A stretch of 42,617 nt of DNA from Salinicoccus halitifaciens (GTDB taxonomy: Bacteria > Bacillota > Bacilli > Staphylococcales > Salinicoccaceae): NCBI RefSeq assembly GCF_021026095.1, contig NZ_JAJNCU010000009.1, forward strand, positions 1 through 42,617. The letters are read 5' to 3'. The notes under the pieces are model-generated. The model was given only the letters and a program-made list of their open reading frames with translations. It was not told the DNA's origin and made no database searches. Shown one piece after another: positions 1 through 9,712 of the stretch; position 1 is the stretch's first letter; each line of letters opens with the position of its first letter. A program made the position numbers and the translations under genes.

Positions 1-7
1 TTTATAT

Positions 8-52
8 AAAAATCCCCGGATTAAAATTCACATTTTAATCCGGGGATTTTTG
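8..52. terminator. Bidirectional Rho-independent terminator
   Basis: A perfect hairpin (ATCCCCGGATTAAAA paired with TTTTAATCCGGGGAT, 7-nt loop) is flanked by an A-run on the left and a T-run on the right. It can end the minus-strand yhaO-yhaN-yhaM transcript and also a plus-strand gene lying to the left of the window. Confidence 0.9.
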
Positions 53-90
53 GTTATGGGCGGGGACTTATGTCCCAGCCCCGTTTCATT

Positions 91-1029
91 TTAGAAGCTC
101 TCAGGTTTATAAAGGTTCCTGTTTTCCAGAGGGAATATCCGTTCCGTAAACATGCCTTCTTTAGTGTTTTCCAGATGTTTATCCATCATCATCATCCGTG
201 CATCGATATTGTCGATGAAGTGCAGGATTTCCGCCTCCTTCAACATCGGCACTTTCGGTGAACCGTACTCGAGCTTGCCGTGGTGCGAGAGGATCAGGTG
301 CTTCAACAGCAGCACTTCCTCCCCTTCAATCTCCAGTTCATCTGCAATTTTGGTGATCTCCTCCACTGCGATGACGATATGGCCGATCAGGTTGCCTTCC
401 GTCGTATAAGTCGTCCCTATCGGTCCGGACAGCTCCTTCACTTTACCGATATCATGCAGGATGATGCCGCTGTACAGCAGGCTCCTGTTCAATGACGGGT
501 AGATGTCGCACAACGCTTCCGCCGTCCTCAGCATATAGTGTACATGGTATGCGAGACCGGAGACGAAGTCGTGATGGTTCGTCATTGCGGCAGGATAAGT
601 CAAAAACTCATTCTTATATTTTGAGAGAAGCTGACGGACGATGCGCTGAAGCGCACCGTTCTCTATCTTCAAAGTATAATCCAGTATGCTTTCAAGCAGC
701 TCATCTTCATCCATCGGCGCTTTTTCGACAAAGTCCTTCGGCTGCAGTCCGTCCTGCTCCGTCGCGAGGCGGTACATCGCGATTTTCATCTGGCGTTTAT
801 TGCGGTAGTCGATGACGTCGCCCTTCACTTTGATCAGCGTCTCAGGAACAAGGGCTTCCATATCTTCCTTGGAGACCGTCCAGAGCTTGGCTTCGATTTC
901 GCCTGACTTGTCCTGCAGATACAGTGTCATGTAAGGTTTCCCCTGGGTGGTGACACCCTGCTGGCTTCTTTTGATCAGGTAGAAAGTTTCCACACTGTCC
1001 CCTGCTTTAAGATTTGCGATATTCGTCAC
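91..1029 (-). CDS. yhaM: 3'-5' exoribonuclease YhaM
   Basis: This 312-residue protein matches the YhaM/CBF1 family, exonucleases that trim RNA and single-stranded DNA from the 3' end. The N-terminal half is an OB-fold for nucleic acid binding (the [10 protein letters not shown] stretch near residue 40). The C-terminal half is an HD domain with H-D-I-G-K near residue 190 and further histidines (H-H-G-K) that ligate metal. I place the start at the GTG at 1029, because an AGAGG Shine-Dalgarno lies about 7 nt upstream and the next upstream GTG is inside that site. The staphylococcal homologue begins at the same point. It is the last gene of the yhaO-yhaN-yhaM operon, 11 bp after yhaN from this start, and is followed by a strong terminator. 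Confidence 0.93.
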   Translation of the reverse strand: MTNIANLKAGDSVETFYLIKRSQQGVTTQGKPYMTLYLQDKSGEIEAKLWTVSKEDMEALVPETLIKVKGDVIDYRNKRQMKIAMYRLATEQDGLQPKDFVEKAPMDEDELLESILDYTLKIENGALQRIVRQLLSKYKNEFLTYPAAMTNHHDFVSGLAYHVHYMLRTAEALCDIYPSLNRSLLYSGIILHDIGKVKELSGPIGTTYTTEGNLIGHIVIAVEEITKIADELEIEGEEVLLLKHLILSHHGKLEYGSPKVPMLKEAEILHFIDNIDARMMMMDKHLENTKEGMFTERIFPLENRNLYKPESF

Positions 1030-1040
1030 AAAATTCACCT

Positions 1041-3971
1041 CTATTTAACTTTCTCTTTTAGTCTGATTGTCTGGCTGGAAGGTATTGCGGTGTCAAGGTT
1101 GCATGTGAAATAAAGGACCTGGTCTTTCACTTCGCTCCGCAGATAATCCATTATGATCTTCTTGCGCTCTTTATCGAAATGGACGAATGCATCATCAATG
1201 ATCAGCGGCAGTTTGTAATAGCCCTGCAGTGCCTGGATCAGGCTGAGCCGGAGACTGATGTAGAGCATCTCCTTCGTCGACTGCGAGAGCTCCAGAGGAT
1301 GGAAGAGCTGGCCGTTCGAATGTCTGACGGTGATGCCATTGTCATCATAGATGACATTGATGTACCGGCCCTTGGTCACAAATTCGAATATGCTCCTCGC
1401 TTCCTCGATGACAATCGGCAGACGCTCATCCTTGATCGCTTTTATATGAGTCTCGATGAGCAGCTGGATATATTTGAGCGACAGGTAATCTTCCGAGAGG
1501 CCCTGGATCAGGCTCTTGCGCATTTCATACTCATGGTTGAGTTCGCTCAATTTGCCGTCGCTTTCCAGCACTTCGATTTCCTTGTTCAGTTTAGCAAGCA
1601 CTTTCTGCTCATCCTGCACCAGTTCGTTGAAATGCTCAATCTGTTTATTGATGCCCTCTTCCTCTTCTTTCAGGTCCGCAAGCCTCAGGGAAGCAAGGTC
1701 GTTCCTTATATCATAATCGAACAGCTCTTCACTCAATTTTGCATCGAGCTCCCTGAACTGCTCCAGATTCTTCCGGTATTCTTCGGCTTTGCGTGCATGA
1801 TAGTAGTAGTCATCCTCATTTTCTGCATCGACATGATCGAACAGTTCTCCGATCTCTCTGCCGGCTGAGGCCACTCTTTCTTGCATGACGCTGATTTCAT
1901 TTTCAAGCAGCTGGATCTGGTCGGAGAGATGATTGTAATTTGCGATATCCTCATTGAGTTCGGTGAGCCTTGAATTCACTTCATAGAAAATGGAAGCATC
2001 ATTGTATGTGATGCCGAACCTTGAAATCTCAGCCTTCACTTCACGTTTGAACGCCTGCAGGCTTCTGATGACATTATCCTTCTCGACGCTGTGCCTGTTG
2101 ATCTGGTTGCGTTTTTGCTTGATATCGCGGATTGTATGGATCGCATCCACAATATATTTGTTTTCGATTTCAGGATTGATTTTAAGTTTCCGCTTCACTT
2201 CCAGAAGGTCGGTGTTCAGACGGTCATGTTCGGTTTCTTTCATCGCGAGTGTCTCTTTCAATTCTTCGATCTTCACATTGAGGGAAATGCGTTTCGATTT
2301 CAGGGTGCGCAGATCCATCTTCAAATCCCTCGCATCATTCAGGTCGAAATCGATATCGTGTGCCTGTTTGATTCCTTCAATTTCGTCTCTCAGTTCCGCC
2401 ACTTCATTTTCATAATCGGTCCGGAGACTCTCCTCCTCTTCCCTGTTCGTCAGGAAGAGTATGAGGAGCGCCGCCAGGCCGATTGCCGTGAACACCGTTC
2501 CCATGACCAGTGCGGAGTTGATGAAATAAAAGATCCCGATGCCGAGCGTGACCGCACTGATGGCGAGGACGAGGAAGGTCTGGTTCCTCTTTGCACGGTT
2601 GCGTTCCCGCTTCTCCCTCTCATATTCCTTTTCAATGAGCTGGAACATCTTGCCCTTTTCTTTAAGCTCGATCTCCTTGTCCAGCACTTCCTTTTTGACC
2701 CTGATGCGCGCATCACTGATCTGGGCCGCCTCAAGCTCTGTGATTTCCTGGTCGAGCTGTCTGATGTCGGATTTGATATGTTCAACCTCGCGCACGAGAT
2801 ATTGCTCTTCGAGATTGACCTCGTCCAGTTTGGCAAGCAGTGCCTGCACTGATTCCCGGACGATGTTCGAGTCATCCACTTCGAGATGCTCACTCTCCCA
2901 GCCGATGTCTTTCTGCAGCTGGACGATTTCGTCTTCGAGGGTTCCGATTGCATTGGTGAGGCGGGTGACTTCCAAATTCTTCTGTTTAATGTCAGGCTCC
3001 CGGGACTTGAGTGCCTCGAGATATTCAATATCTTCTGGCGCAGGCAGTTTGATCCGGTTGATTTCACTCTTCAATGATTTCAATTTTTCCAGACGGAGAT
3101 CGATATCCTTAGCCGCCTGTTCGTAGCTGTTTTTCAATGACTCGTATCTTTCGATACCTTTTTCAGGGAATGTGGGGGGCGCGACATTCAGTATGCCTTC
3201 AAGCGCCTTCCATTCTTTTATATCTCTGTGATACATGATTTCTTTCATCTTCTGTTTTCTAACGCTATCCAGCTGGTGCAGCGCATCCCGTTTGGCACTG
3301 ATGCTCTCTTCATACTTCATCTGTTCAGTCGTCAGATGATTATAATTCGATTCCTCTGCTTCAAGTTTCCGGATCTTCTCGTTGATCTCGCGGAGTTCGA
3401 CCAGTTCCTGATTGATTTTCGGATTGATCCCGTTTTTCTTATATAAATCCTTCAATTCCTGATCGATGGCCGAGAGCATCTCGTCATATTGATGGGAGCC
3501 AAGCGCCCCTGCACGGAGCAGATACTCCTGGAGTTTGTCTTCAGTCATATTCTTATGGATATCCTGGAGTCCGAGCACATCGAATGAAAATATGGAGCGG
3601 TATGTCCGTTTATCGATGAAGTTCATCTTCCTGACGAGCCAGTCTTCACTGCGTGAAGAACCGTCATTCAAGTATATCTTCACGTCGCCCTGGACTTTAT
3701 TGCCTTTGACCCTTTCTATCTCGACCGGGCCTTCGCCGTCTTCGAAGTCGACGGTGAGTTTGCCGCCGTACATGTTGTGCATGCGCGGCTCGCGCCTCGG
3801 TTCAGCTTCTTTCCTAGTCGGAAAGCCGAAGAGGACAGAGTGGATGAATGACTGCATCGTGGATTTGCCCGCTTCATTTTCACCGAATATCTGGACGAAC
3901 TGATGGGGTGTCCTGATCTCGGTTTCTGCAATCTTCCCGTAACCGTATATATTTAATGATAGAATCTTCAT
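1041..3971 (-). CDS. yhaN: YhaN, Rad50/SbcC-like ATPase with a central membrane hairpin
   Basis: This 976-residue SMC/Rad50-type ATPase has a Walker A motif (G-E-N-E-A-G-K-S-T) near residue 31. Long heptad-rich coiled coils run on either side of the middle. The C-terminal end carries the signature-like L-S-Q-S-T-K-E and Walker [10 protein letters not shown]. Around residues 460-510 the coiled coil is interrupted by two adjacent hydrophobic segments, which predict a membrane hairpin and so a membrane-tethered complex. It lies 7 bp downstream of yhaO, an Mre11-like nuclease, so the two probably form a nuclease-ATPase pair. Its substrate is not established from sequence. The TM pair is characteristic of the YhaN family and separates it from true SbcC. 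Confidence 0.9.
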   Translation of the reverse strand: MKILSLNIYGYGKIAETEIRTPHQFVQIFGENEAGKSTMQSFIHSVLFGFPTRKEAEPRREPRMHNMYGGKLTVDFEDGEGPVEIERVKGNKVQGDVKIYLNDGSSRSEDWLVRKMNFIDKRTYRSIFSFDVLGLQDIHKNMTEDKLQEYLLRAGALGSHQYDEMLSAIDQELKDLYKKNGINPKINQELVELREINEKIRKLEAEESNYNHLTTEQMKYEESISAKRDALHQLDSVRKQKMKEIMYHRDIKEWKALEGILNVAPPTFPEKGIERYESLKNSYEQAAKDIDLRLEKLKSLKSEINRIKLPAPEDIEYLEALKSREPDIKQKNLEVTRLTNAIGTLEDEIVQLQKDIGWESEHLEVDDSNIVRESVQALLAKLDEVNLEEQYLVREVEHIKSDIRQLDQEITELEAAQISDARIRVKKEVLDKEIELKEKGKMFQLIEKEYEREKRERNRAKRNQTFLVLAISAVTLGIGIFYFINSALVMGTVFTAIGLAALLILFLTNREEEESLRTDYENEVAELRDEIEGIKQAHDIDFDLNDARDLKMDLRTLKSKRISLNVKIEELKETLAMKETEHDRLNTDLLEVKRKLKINPEIENKYIVDAIHTIRDIKQKRNQINRHSVEKDNVIRSLQAFKREVKAEISRFGITYNDASIFYEVNSRLTELNEDIANYNHLSDQIQLLENEISVMQERVASAGREIGELFDHVDAENEDDYYYHARKAEEYRKNLEQFRELDAKLSEELFDYDIRNDLASLRLADLKEEEEGINKQIEHFNELVQDEQKVLAKLNKEIEVLESDGKLSELNHEYEMRKSLIQGLSEDYLSLKYIQLLIETHIKAIKDERLPIVIEEARSIFEFVTKGRYINVIYDDNGITVRHSNGQLFHPLELSQSTKEMLYISLRLSLIQALQGYYKLPLIIDDAFVHFDKERKKIIMDYLRSEVKDQVLYFTCNLDTAIPSSQTIRLKEKVK

Positions 3972-3978
3972 CTTTTCA

Positions 3979-5163
3979 CTACTTCCTCATCAGCATTTTC
4001 AAACGCTCTTCGCCAAGCTCCAGATAGTCTTCTTTTTCCAGTTCATTCATCGGCGGCAGCAGACGGTTGATTTTCGGGTCCATGTACATGCTGTTCAGGG
4101 CTTCCTTGAATATTTCATCATTGTCCGAATAACTTGCTTTTATGTCATTCAGTATTGCCGTCTGGTCCTGGTTTGCATAATCGATCGTCAATGAATCGAT
4201 CCATATGAAGTCCTTCACATCCTGCTCATCCTCATGGAGCAGCAGAAGAAGTTCATTATAATCCGCTTCCGCCAGTTCATCATCCCCCTCGTGATGGAGC
4301 GTCAGCTGAATGATCTTCTTGCCGGCCTCGCGCAGCCGTGATTTGAATTCAACGATGGCCTGATATACATCATGCTTATCCAGGGCCGGCATATCAAGCG
4401 TGTATTCTGCAAAAGTGATTTCATGGACAGGGACGAATGTCGTGCTGAGGAAGACCTCATCCCCTTCGACAAGGAGAAATCCTTTATCGCCGTACTCATT
4501 CCTGTTACGCCCCTGTATATTCCCGGGGTAATGGATCGGCGGGAGGTCCGAGAGCTGTTCCCTGACATGGATGTGCCCAAGCGCCCAGTAATGGTAGAGC
4601 TTGCTGTTGAGCGTCTCCAGGTTGAATTCCGTATAGCGTGCCTGCTTATGGCTCGAGTTTGCATAAGTGCCGTGCAGTATGCCGATATGGATGCCCTCAT
4701 TCAGATCATTGACCGGATAGTCATCGAGCTTGTTTTCATATGTATCGTCAAGGAAATAGCTGAAGCCGTGAAGGAAGATGCGTTCACCCTTCGAGCTCAC
4801 GGATTCGAATGTCTCCACCTGCTCCTTGAAGACACTCACGTTGTCCGGCCACTTCGTCTTCGCCTTTTCGGTGAGCGGATCATGGTTGCCGTGCAGCATA
4901 TAGACGAATATGCCGTTATCCTTCAGACGTTCAAACTGCCGCTTCAAAAACGTTTCGGATTTCAGGGTGCGGTTTTCCTTGTCGAAGACGTCACCGGCGA
5001 TGATGATGAAATCCACCTGTTCTTTGATTGCAATATCGATCATTCTTGTCACGCTTTTATATGTACTTGAGATCAGATCCTCGAAGATGTTCTTCGGCAT
5101 CCTGGTCCGGGATTTGAACGGACTGTCCAGGTGCAGATCCGCACAATGTATAAATTTGACCAT
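3979..5163 (-). CDS. yhaO: YhaO, Mre11/SbcD-like metallophosphoesterase
   Basis: This 394-residue calcineurin-like phosphoesterase is predicted to act as a DNA exonuclease. The metal-binding motifs appear in order: D-L-H-L-D-S-P near residue 8, G-D-V-F-D near residue 60, G-N-H-D near residue 95, then H-G and G-H-I-H near residues 165-200. A C-terminal capping region follows. The ATG at 5163 is preferred because a GGGTG ribosome site sits about 6 nt upstream. It is the first gene of the yhaO-yhaN-yhaM operon and the natural partner of the YhaN ATPase. SbcD is the closest alternative, but the yhaM-yhaN context favours YhaO. Confidence 0.9.
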   Translation of the reverse strand: MVKFIHCADLHLDSPFKSRTRMPKNIFEDLISSTYKSVTRMIDIAIKEQVDFIIIAGDVFDKENRTLKSETFLKRQFERLKDNGIFVYMLHGNHDPLTEKAKTKWPDNVSVFKEQVETFESVSSKGERIFLHGFSYFLDDTYENKLDDYPVNDLNEGIHIGILHGTYANSSHKQARYTEFNLETLNSKLYHYWALGHIHVREQLSDLPPIHYPGNIQGRNRNEYGDKGFLLVEGDEVFLSTTFVPVHEITFAEYTLDMPALDKHDVYQAIVEFKSRLREAGKKIIQLTLHHEGDDELAEADYNELLLLLHEDEQDVKDFIWIDSLTIDYANQDQTAILNDIKASYSDNDEIFKEALNSMYMDPKINRLLPPMNELEKEDYLELGEERLKMLMRK

Positions 5164-5220
5164 CAATTTCACCCACTTTGCTTTATATGTTCATACACAA
5201 CCAGTATACCAAATTTCAAA

Positions 5221-5250
5221 ACAAAAGAGGCCTAAGAATAGACCTCTCAA
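5221..5250 (-). terminator. Terminator after yheA
   Basis: On the minus strand GAGGTCT and AGGCCTC form a 7-bp stem (one G-T pair) with a 6-nt loop, followed by TTTTGTTTTG. It lies directly after the yheA stop codon and before the yhaO upstream region. Confidence 0.75.
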
Positions 5251-5253
5251 TGA

Positions 5254-5613
5254 TTAATTTTGGTTGTTGATTCCGTACAATTCTTCGATCGGTTTCATGA
5301 TGACACGATTCAAGTCCTGAATCAGCTGACTCATGTTCTGTTCAGCTTCCATCAAAGCTTTGATGTTCTCATCATTTTCTATTTCCGCAGCTGAGCTCTG
5401 TGCCTTCTGCACGTCTTCTTCAAGGATTTCCTCGCCCTGCATCTGCTTTTGCTGAAGCTCCATCTGCACCTGTCTGAATTCATCAAACAATGCCTTGGAT
5501 TCAGGGTTGCTGTTCACTTTCCCATAAAGTTCCTTCATATTGTTGAATTCATCTGATTCTCTTAATGCACTCTCGAGTGCATTGGCCTGATCGTATACAT
5601 TTACTGACATCAT
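5254..5613 (-). CDS. yheA: YheA/YmcA family protein (UPF0342)
   Basis: This is a 119-residue, highly charged and almost wholly helical protein with the YlbF/YmcA/YheA fold. Residues such as A-L-R-E-S-D-E-F and L-F-D-E-F-R in the first half are typical. Relatives YlbF and YmcA act with YaaT in RNA maturation in Bacillus; the role of YheA itself is not established. Two in-frame ATG codons at 5613 and 5610 follow an AAGGAG site, and the second has the better spacing. It is downstream of the DUF445 gene (gap about 50 bp), the same order as yheA and yheB in Bacillus, and ends in its own terminator. Confidence 0.85.
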   Translation of the reverse strand: MMSVNVYDQANALESALRESDEFNNMKELYGKVNSNPESKALFDEFRQVQMELQQKQMQGEEILEEDVQKAQSSAAEIENDENIKALMEAEQNMSQLIQDLNRVIMKPIEELYGINNQN

Positions 5614-5661
5614 AAAACTCCTTATTTTTTTGATGTGTCTACTGTAACATATTCTTTTAAT

Positions 5662-6792
5662 TTATAACAACACTACAACGATGCCCTGGAACAATCCGAT
5701 GACCGCCCCCAGGATGAACCCGAGCAGCGTGATCATCTGGAACTCTTTTTTCGCAACATCCATGACAAGATTTTCAATGTGGGCAAGCTCAAAGCTGTCT
5801 ATCTGCTTCTTGATCACTTCGGCAAGCTGAAGTTTATCCATAATCCTGCCCATATTGTGGGCCAGATAATTGATGGTGTTGTCTTTCAGCGTATACTTGC
5901 CGCGCTCTTTGAAAGAGTCAAAGAATTCCCTGTTGAATTCAATGATCGGCTTATCCAACAGACTGCGCACGTCGATGCGCGCCTCCAGTGCACTGCTGAT
6001 GCTTGTGACGAGCCCGTCCTTGTCATCCTCGGACAGGAAGTCATTGACCGGCCTGCCCTTCACCCTCCTGTACTCTTCGATGATGAACTTTTCCATGATA
6101 TCCACCATTTTAGGATGATGGATCAATTTCACAAGCTCTTTTTGGATATTCAGGGTGATGCTCTCTTTCGTCATTAAATATTTCAGCGTTTTAGCAAGCC
6201 GCCCTCTCTTTTCTATGAACTCATCCGTCATCGTGTACAGATCTGCGTAGCCTTTGTCGGAGGTCATATATTCTTCGAGTTTGCGGGTGAGCTGGGGCTG
6301 GAGCCCCGCCACTTTCATGTCGATCGTATGCATGGCATCTCGCGGCATAAGGTCCTCTATCTTAGATATATAAAGTTTTTCACTTTCTTCCGATATCTTC
6401 TTCTCAAGTTCTGCATTGAATCCCCTGATCACTTTCTCACTCAGGTCCGGATGCAGCCGCTCAAGGAAGTAACCGATGCTGAGCTTCTCCTCTTCGATCG
6501 TGCTGATCTGCCTGTCGATGAAATTCATGATGAACCGGTCCGTTTCGGGACTTTTGACTTTATTTATGAAAACATCCGGTGTCAGCAGATGACCGGTGAT
6601 GATCCTGCCGAGCTTCGTCGAAGCTTCGCTCCGACGGCTTGGTATGACGCCCGGTGTGAACGGCAGCTTGATGCCGAATAAATGCTTCGCCTCATAGGGG
6701 CGGAACAGCATCCTGATGGCAAGCATGTTCGTGAAGCCCGCAATCAATGATCCCGTCACCACCATGAATATGATCAATCCAATTGTATTCAT
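5662..6792 (-). CDS. yheB: DUF445 membrane protein, YheB-like
   Basis: This 376-residue DUF445 protein has one hydrophobic segment at the N-terminus (residues 3-22) and one at the extreme C-terminus (about 355-376), with a long charged helical middle. That suggests a membrane-anchored protein whose body lies on one side of the membrane. The conserved motif near residue 30 (N-M-L-A-I-R-M-L-F-R-P) and F-T-P-G-V-I-P-S-R-R are family signatures. The open frame extends upstream to 6897, but that extension crosses the terminator of the preceding gene. The ATG at 6792 has a strong GGGGAGG site. The function of the family is unknown; it neighbours yheA as in Bacillus. Confidence 0.88.
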   Translation of the reverse strand: MNTIGLIIFMVVTGSLIAGFTNMLAIRMLFRPYEAKHLFGIKLPFTPGVIPSRRSEASTKLGRIITGHLLTPDVFINKVKSPETDRFIMNFIDRQISTIEEEKLSIGYFLERLHPDLSEKVIRGFNAELEKKISEESEKLYISKIEDLMPRDAMHTIDMKVAGLQPQLTRKLEEYMTSDKGYADLYTMTDEFIEKRGRLAKTLKYLMTKESITLNIQKELVKLIHHPKMVDIMEKFIIEEYRRVKGRPVNDFLSEDDKDGLVTSISSALEARIDVRSLLDKPIIEFNREFFDSFKERGKYTLKDNTINYLAHNMGRIMDKLQLAEVIKKQIDSFELAHIENLVMDVAKKEFQMITLLGFILGAVIGLFQGIVVVLL

Positions 6793-6860
6793 CCACTGCC
6801 TCCCCTGCCTGATCTCTTTCTTCACTTCGCAATAATACCATAAAAGCATCCGATTATTGA

Positions 6861-6892
6861 AAAAAAAGAGCAAAGCGTCATGCGCTTTGCCC
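6861..6892 (-). terminator. Terminator after the XRE regulator gene
   Basis: GCAAAGCG-tcat-GCGCTTTGC forms a near-perfect stem. On the minus strand it is followed by TCTTTTTTTTC. It ends the regulator transcript and shows that reading frame upstream of 6792 is not part of yheB. Confidence 0.85.
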
Positions 6893-6914
6893 TTCATTTA
6901 TGGGACCACAGAGT

Positions 6915-7370
6915 TTATACCGGCTGAAGATCCGTCTGCTTGTTGAAGAACGTCCTGATTTCGCGTTCGATGTATGAAGCATGCACCGGCTGGTTCTCGT
7001 CGTTCAATACTCTGTATATTTTATTGCCTTTGTTGAATTGAAGTTCATAGCCACTTCTTGTTTCAAGTGTTTCCCAGTACACTTTCTCGCTGTCGTAAAG
7101 CGGATATACACAATGGCCTCTGGATATCACCTGAGCGAGTTCCAGCGGATCTCCGGAGAATGTATTGGTCAATACTTCACTGTTCCTGAAAAGTGCACAT
7201 AAAGAAATACATGTCGTCCAATTCGGCAAAATACGCTCTTTTTCGATCTGAACCAATGTCTTCTTTGATAATCCAATCGTGTGGCTCATAGAGTCCTGTG
7301 TGTACCCGGCTTCGGTACGCACCATCTTGAACTTGGACTGTAAAGTTTCTATAAAAGCTTGCTTATCCAT
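6915..7370 (-). CDS. XRE-family transcriptional regulator
   Basis: This 151-residue protein carries an N-terminal Cro/C1-type helix-turn-helix (residues 8-65, with R-T-E-A-G-Y-T-Q-D-S-M and L-S-K-K-T-L-V-Q-I-E-K). A C-terminal domain of about 85 residues is not a recognised ligand-binding fold from sequence alone. The ATG at 7370 is chosen because AAAGGG lies about 7 nt upstream. It is a single-gene unit with its own terminator. A very large palindromic hairpin lies about 100 bp upstream (7469-7525). The regulated genes are not known; the adjacent transporter at 7560 is one candidate. Confidence 0.82.
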   Translation of the reverse strand: MDKQAFIETLQSKFKMVRTEAGYTQDSMSHTIGLSKKTLVQIEKERILPNWTTCISLCALFRNSEVLTNTFSGDPLELAQVISRGHCVYPLYDSEKVYWETLETRSGYELQFNKGNKIYRVLNDENQPVHASYIEREIRTFFNKQTDLQPV

Positions 7371-7468
7371 TTTAAACACCCTTTCAAAAATACAACGGCC
7401 TATCGCTGCCGACGATAACGTTAAAAAACTACACTTAAAATATAATAATATAAATTTACCAAAAATAA

Positions 7469-7525
7469 AAGAGTATACAAGATAAGTTCAATAAGTGTTC
7501 ACTTATGGAAATCTTATATACTCTT
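7469..7525. terminator. Large hairpin between XRE gene and symporter gene
   Basis: The outer arms AAGAGTATACAAGAT and ATCTTATATACTCTT match at 14 of 15 positions and enclose an inner perfect hairpin ATAAGT-gttc-ACTTAT. On the minus strand the structure is followed by TTTTATTTTTGG, so it can terminate the symporter transcript. The nested palindrome could equally be an operator; see findings. Confidence 0.65.
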
Positions 7526-7559
7526 ATTATTATACCACTTTTCCATATAAAGTGTAATA

Positions 7560-8852
7560 TTATGCTTGCTTCGCCGTCTCCGCCTTCTCCTCTTTCCTCG
7601 TCATCTGCTCATTCAGCACGACGGAGATCGCTGCATCACCCGTGATGTTCACGGCTGTACGGGTCATATCGAGCAGCCGGTCGATACCGATGATGATGCC
7701 GATGGCTGCAGGGTCGAGGCCGACCGCGGTGAGCACCATCGCAAGCATGACCAGGCCGACGCCCGGGACACCCGCCGTTCCGATGCTCGCCACGACCGCA
7801 ATGATGACGACAGTGATCATCTGCATGATGGTGAGGTCCACCCCGGACAGCTGTGCGATGAAGACCGTCGCCACCCCCTGCATGATCGCGGTGCCGTCCA
7901 TGTTGATCGTCGCACCGAGCGGCTGGACGAAACTGGATACACCTTTCCTGACACCCAGGTTCTTCTGCGCAGTCTCCATCGATATCGGCAGTACAGCACT
8001 CGATGACGATGTACTGAATGCGACACCCATCGCCGGTGCGAAACCTTTGATGAACCAGATGAAACTACGTTTCGCAAGGAAGCGGATGGCGCCGCCGTAA
8101 ACGAATAAGAAATGTATGAACAGTGCGAGCAGCACACAGACGAAGTACATGCCGAGCTGCTGGATGGCACCGAATCCGGCCTGGACGAAAGCCGTCGCTA
8201 CAAGGCCGAAGGCACCGATCGCTGCGAAGTATTTCATGATTGCAAGCACGATCCACATGACGACTTCATTGGCCTCTTCGAACAGCCTGATCAGTCCCGG
8301 CACTTTGTCTTTCACGGCAATCAATGCGATGCCGATGAATATCGCAAATGCGATGATCTGCAGCATATTCGCAGTCCCCATCGCTTCGATCACGTTGGTC
8401 GGGATGATGTTGATGATCGTCTGGTCGAATGTCTGGTTGATCGCTTCACCGGTCTCTCCTTCAAGCTCGGTTTCACGGTACTCCTCCACTTCGGATGAAG
8501 AAAGAAGTTCTGATTGGCCTTCACCCGGCTGAAGCACGAGCGCGACGATGATCGCGATTGAGATGGCGATGGCGGTCGTCGTCAGATAAAATGCCAGCGT
8601 CTTGATGCCGAGACTGCCCAGGGTCTTCGGATCCCCGACACCGACCACGCCGAGCACGATGGAAATGAATACGACGGGGACGACCATCATGAATATCATG
8701 CTGAGGAACAGCTGCCCCACGACATTGAATATGTACTGATCGATCCACTGCACCCAAGCCTCGCCGGACATTGGGCTCAAGATGGAGCCGATGATGATGC
8801 CGGCAACCAGCCCGATGACAATATATAATGTTAAACGGTTACTTACTTTCAT
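7560..8852 (-). CDS. Dicarboxylate/amino acid:cation symporter (DAACS family)
   Basis: This 430-residue integral membrane transporter is of the GltP/GltT/DctA type and couples uptake of glutamate, aspartate or C4-dicarboxylates to H+ or Na+. The serine-rich re-entrant loop S-S-S-S-A-V-L-P is near residue 275, and N-M-D-G-T-A-I near residue 310 supplies substrate and cation ligands. About eight membrane segments are visible plus the two re-entrant loops. An extracellular acidic loop (about residues 115-150) is rich in Glu. The ATG at 8852 has a GGGAGGA site; upstream codons in frame are not supported. Sequence alone does not fix the substrate. It is transcribed as a single gene. Confidence 0.9.
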   Translation of the reverse strand: MKVSNRLTLYIVIGLVAGIIIGSILSPMSGEAWVQWIDQYIFNVVGQLFLSMIFMMVVPVVFISIVLGVVGVGDPKTLGSLGIKTLAFYLTTTAIAISIAIIVALVLQPGEGQSELLSSSEVEEYRETELEGETGEAINQTFDQTIINIIPTNVIEAMGTANMLQIIAFAIFIGIALIAVKDKVPGLIRLFEEANEVVMWIVLAIMKYFAAIGAFGLVATAFVQAGFGAIQQLGMYFVCVLLALFIHFLFVYGGAIRFLAKRSFIWFIKGFAPAMGVAFSTSSSSAVLPISMETAQKNLGVRKGVSSFVQPLGATINMDGTAIMQGVATVFIAQLSGVDLTIMQMITVVIIAVVASIGTAGVPGVGLVMLAMVLTAVGLDPAAIGIIIGIDRLLDMTRTAVNITGDAAISVVLNEQMTRKEEKAETAKQA

Positions 8853-9039
8853 ATTATTCCTCCCTGATGCGTAGTGAAAACACTTCCAAATTATACAGCG
8901 AAACAATTTTTTTAACAACTGAAACTTTTACAAATCCCGTCTCACCGGGCTGCAGGCGGATTTTGAGGGAGACGTCCCTTATTCATCGGCCGGTTGGAAT
9001 TACATTTCCGATAACCTCTATATGTAGCTGCATCAATAA

Positions 9040-9068
9040 AGGCACCGTCACTGAAATGACGGCGCCCC
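9040..9068 (-). terminator. Terminator after airR
   Basis: GGCACCGTCA-ctgaaa-TGACGGCGCC forms a 10-bp stem with one G-T or A-C position, depending on strand. On the minus strand TTTATT follows, at the end of the airS-airR transcript. Confidence 0.8.
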
Positions 9069-9074
9069 GGAACA

Positions 9075-9707
9075 TCAAAGTTTCACAAGATTATATTTGA
9101 TCGCATAGATTACAGCCTGTGTACGGTCTGAGACTTCCAGCTTGTTCAGAATATGGCTGACATGCGTCTTCACTGTCTTCTCACTCACATAAAGGGCCTC
9201 CCCGATCTCCTTGTTGGATTTGCCCTTAACGATCTCCTTCAGCACATCTATTTCACGTGCGGATAAGGCATTCCTTTCATGCGGCAGGTTTCCGGTATTA
9301 TCGATGATCTTCAATATGTTCGGATGGATGACCTTCTCACCCTGGATCACATCCCTGATGGAGGAGACGAGCTCCTCCGCTTCCATCTCCTTGATGATGT
9401 AGCCGTCCGCCCGTGCCTGGAACACCGGCCTGATATATTCCTCGCTCGTGTAGCTCGAAAGTATGAGCACCTTCACCTTCGGATAATCCGCCTTGATCAT
9501 CCGGGTGAGCTCGATGCCGTCAATCTCCGGCATGACGAGATCCAGGAGTACCAAATCGACTTCCGCGTGGTGTTCCTTCAAGTATTCGAGCGTTTCCCTG
9601 CCGCTGCCGAAATCTTCGAGCACATTGATGTTCTCGGTGGTCGACAGCAGGAATTTCATGCCTTCCCTCACGATATGATGATCGTCCGTGATGATGACGT
9701 TATACAT
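9075..9707 (-). CDS. airR: Response regulator AirR/YhcZ (NarL/LuxR type)
   Basis: This 210-residue NarL/FixJ-family regulator has a receiver domain at residues 1-120 with acidic D8-D9, phospho-acceptor Asp56 (L-L-D-L-V-M-P) and a Lys in V-L-I-L-S-S. A LuxR-type helix-turn-helix follows at 145-205 (L-S-A-R-E-I-D-V-L-K-E-I and N-K-E-I-G-E-A-L-Y-V-S-E-K-T-V-K-T-H). The ATG at 9707 is 8 nt after GAGGAG; a GTG at 9716 is possible. It overlaps or abuts the end of the sensor kinase gene, so the two are translationally coupled. AirR controls redox-dependent respiration and related genes in S. aureus; the targets here are an inference. Confidence 0.8.
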   Translation of the reverse strand: MYNVIITDDHHIVREGMKFLLSTTENINVLEDFGSGRETLEYLKEHHAEVDLVLLDLVMPEIDGIELTRMIKADYPKVKVLILSSYTSEEYIRPVFQARADGYIIKEMEAEELVSSIRDVIQGEKVIHPNILKIIDNTGNLPHERNALSAREIDVLKEIVKGKSNKEIGEALYVSEKTVKTHVSHILNKLEVSDRTQAVIYAIKYNLVKL

Positions 9708-9712
9708 ATGCT

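Noticed and set aside
6793-6897. 35-codon N-terminal extension of the DUF445 protein
   Set aside because: It translates the terminator hairpin of the regulator gene. The downstream ATG has an excellent ribosome site and begins the membrane segment.
8919-9040. Possible riboswitch before the symporter (GTCTC/GAGAC arms near 8940-8973)
   Set aside because: The pairing is short, no known ligand-binding motif is seen, and no terminator or masked ribosome site follows.
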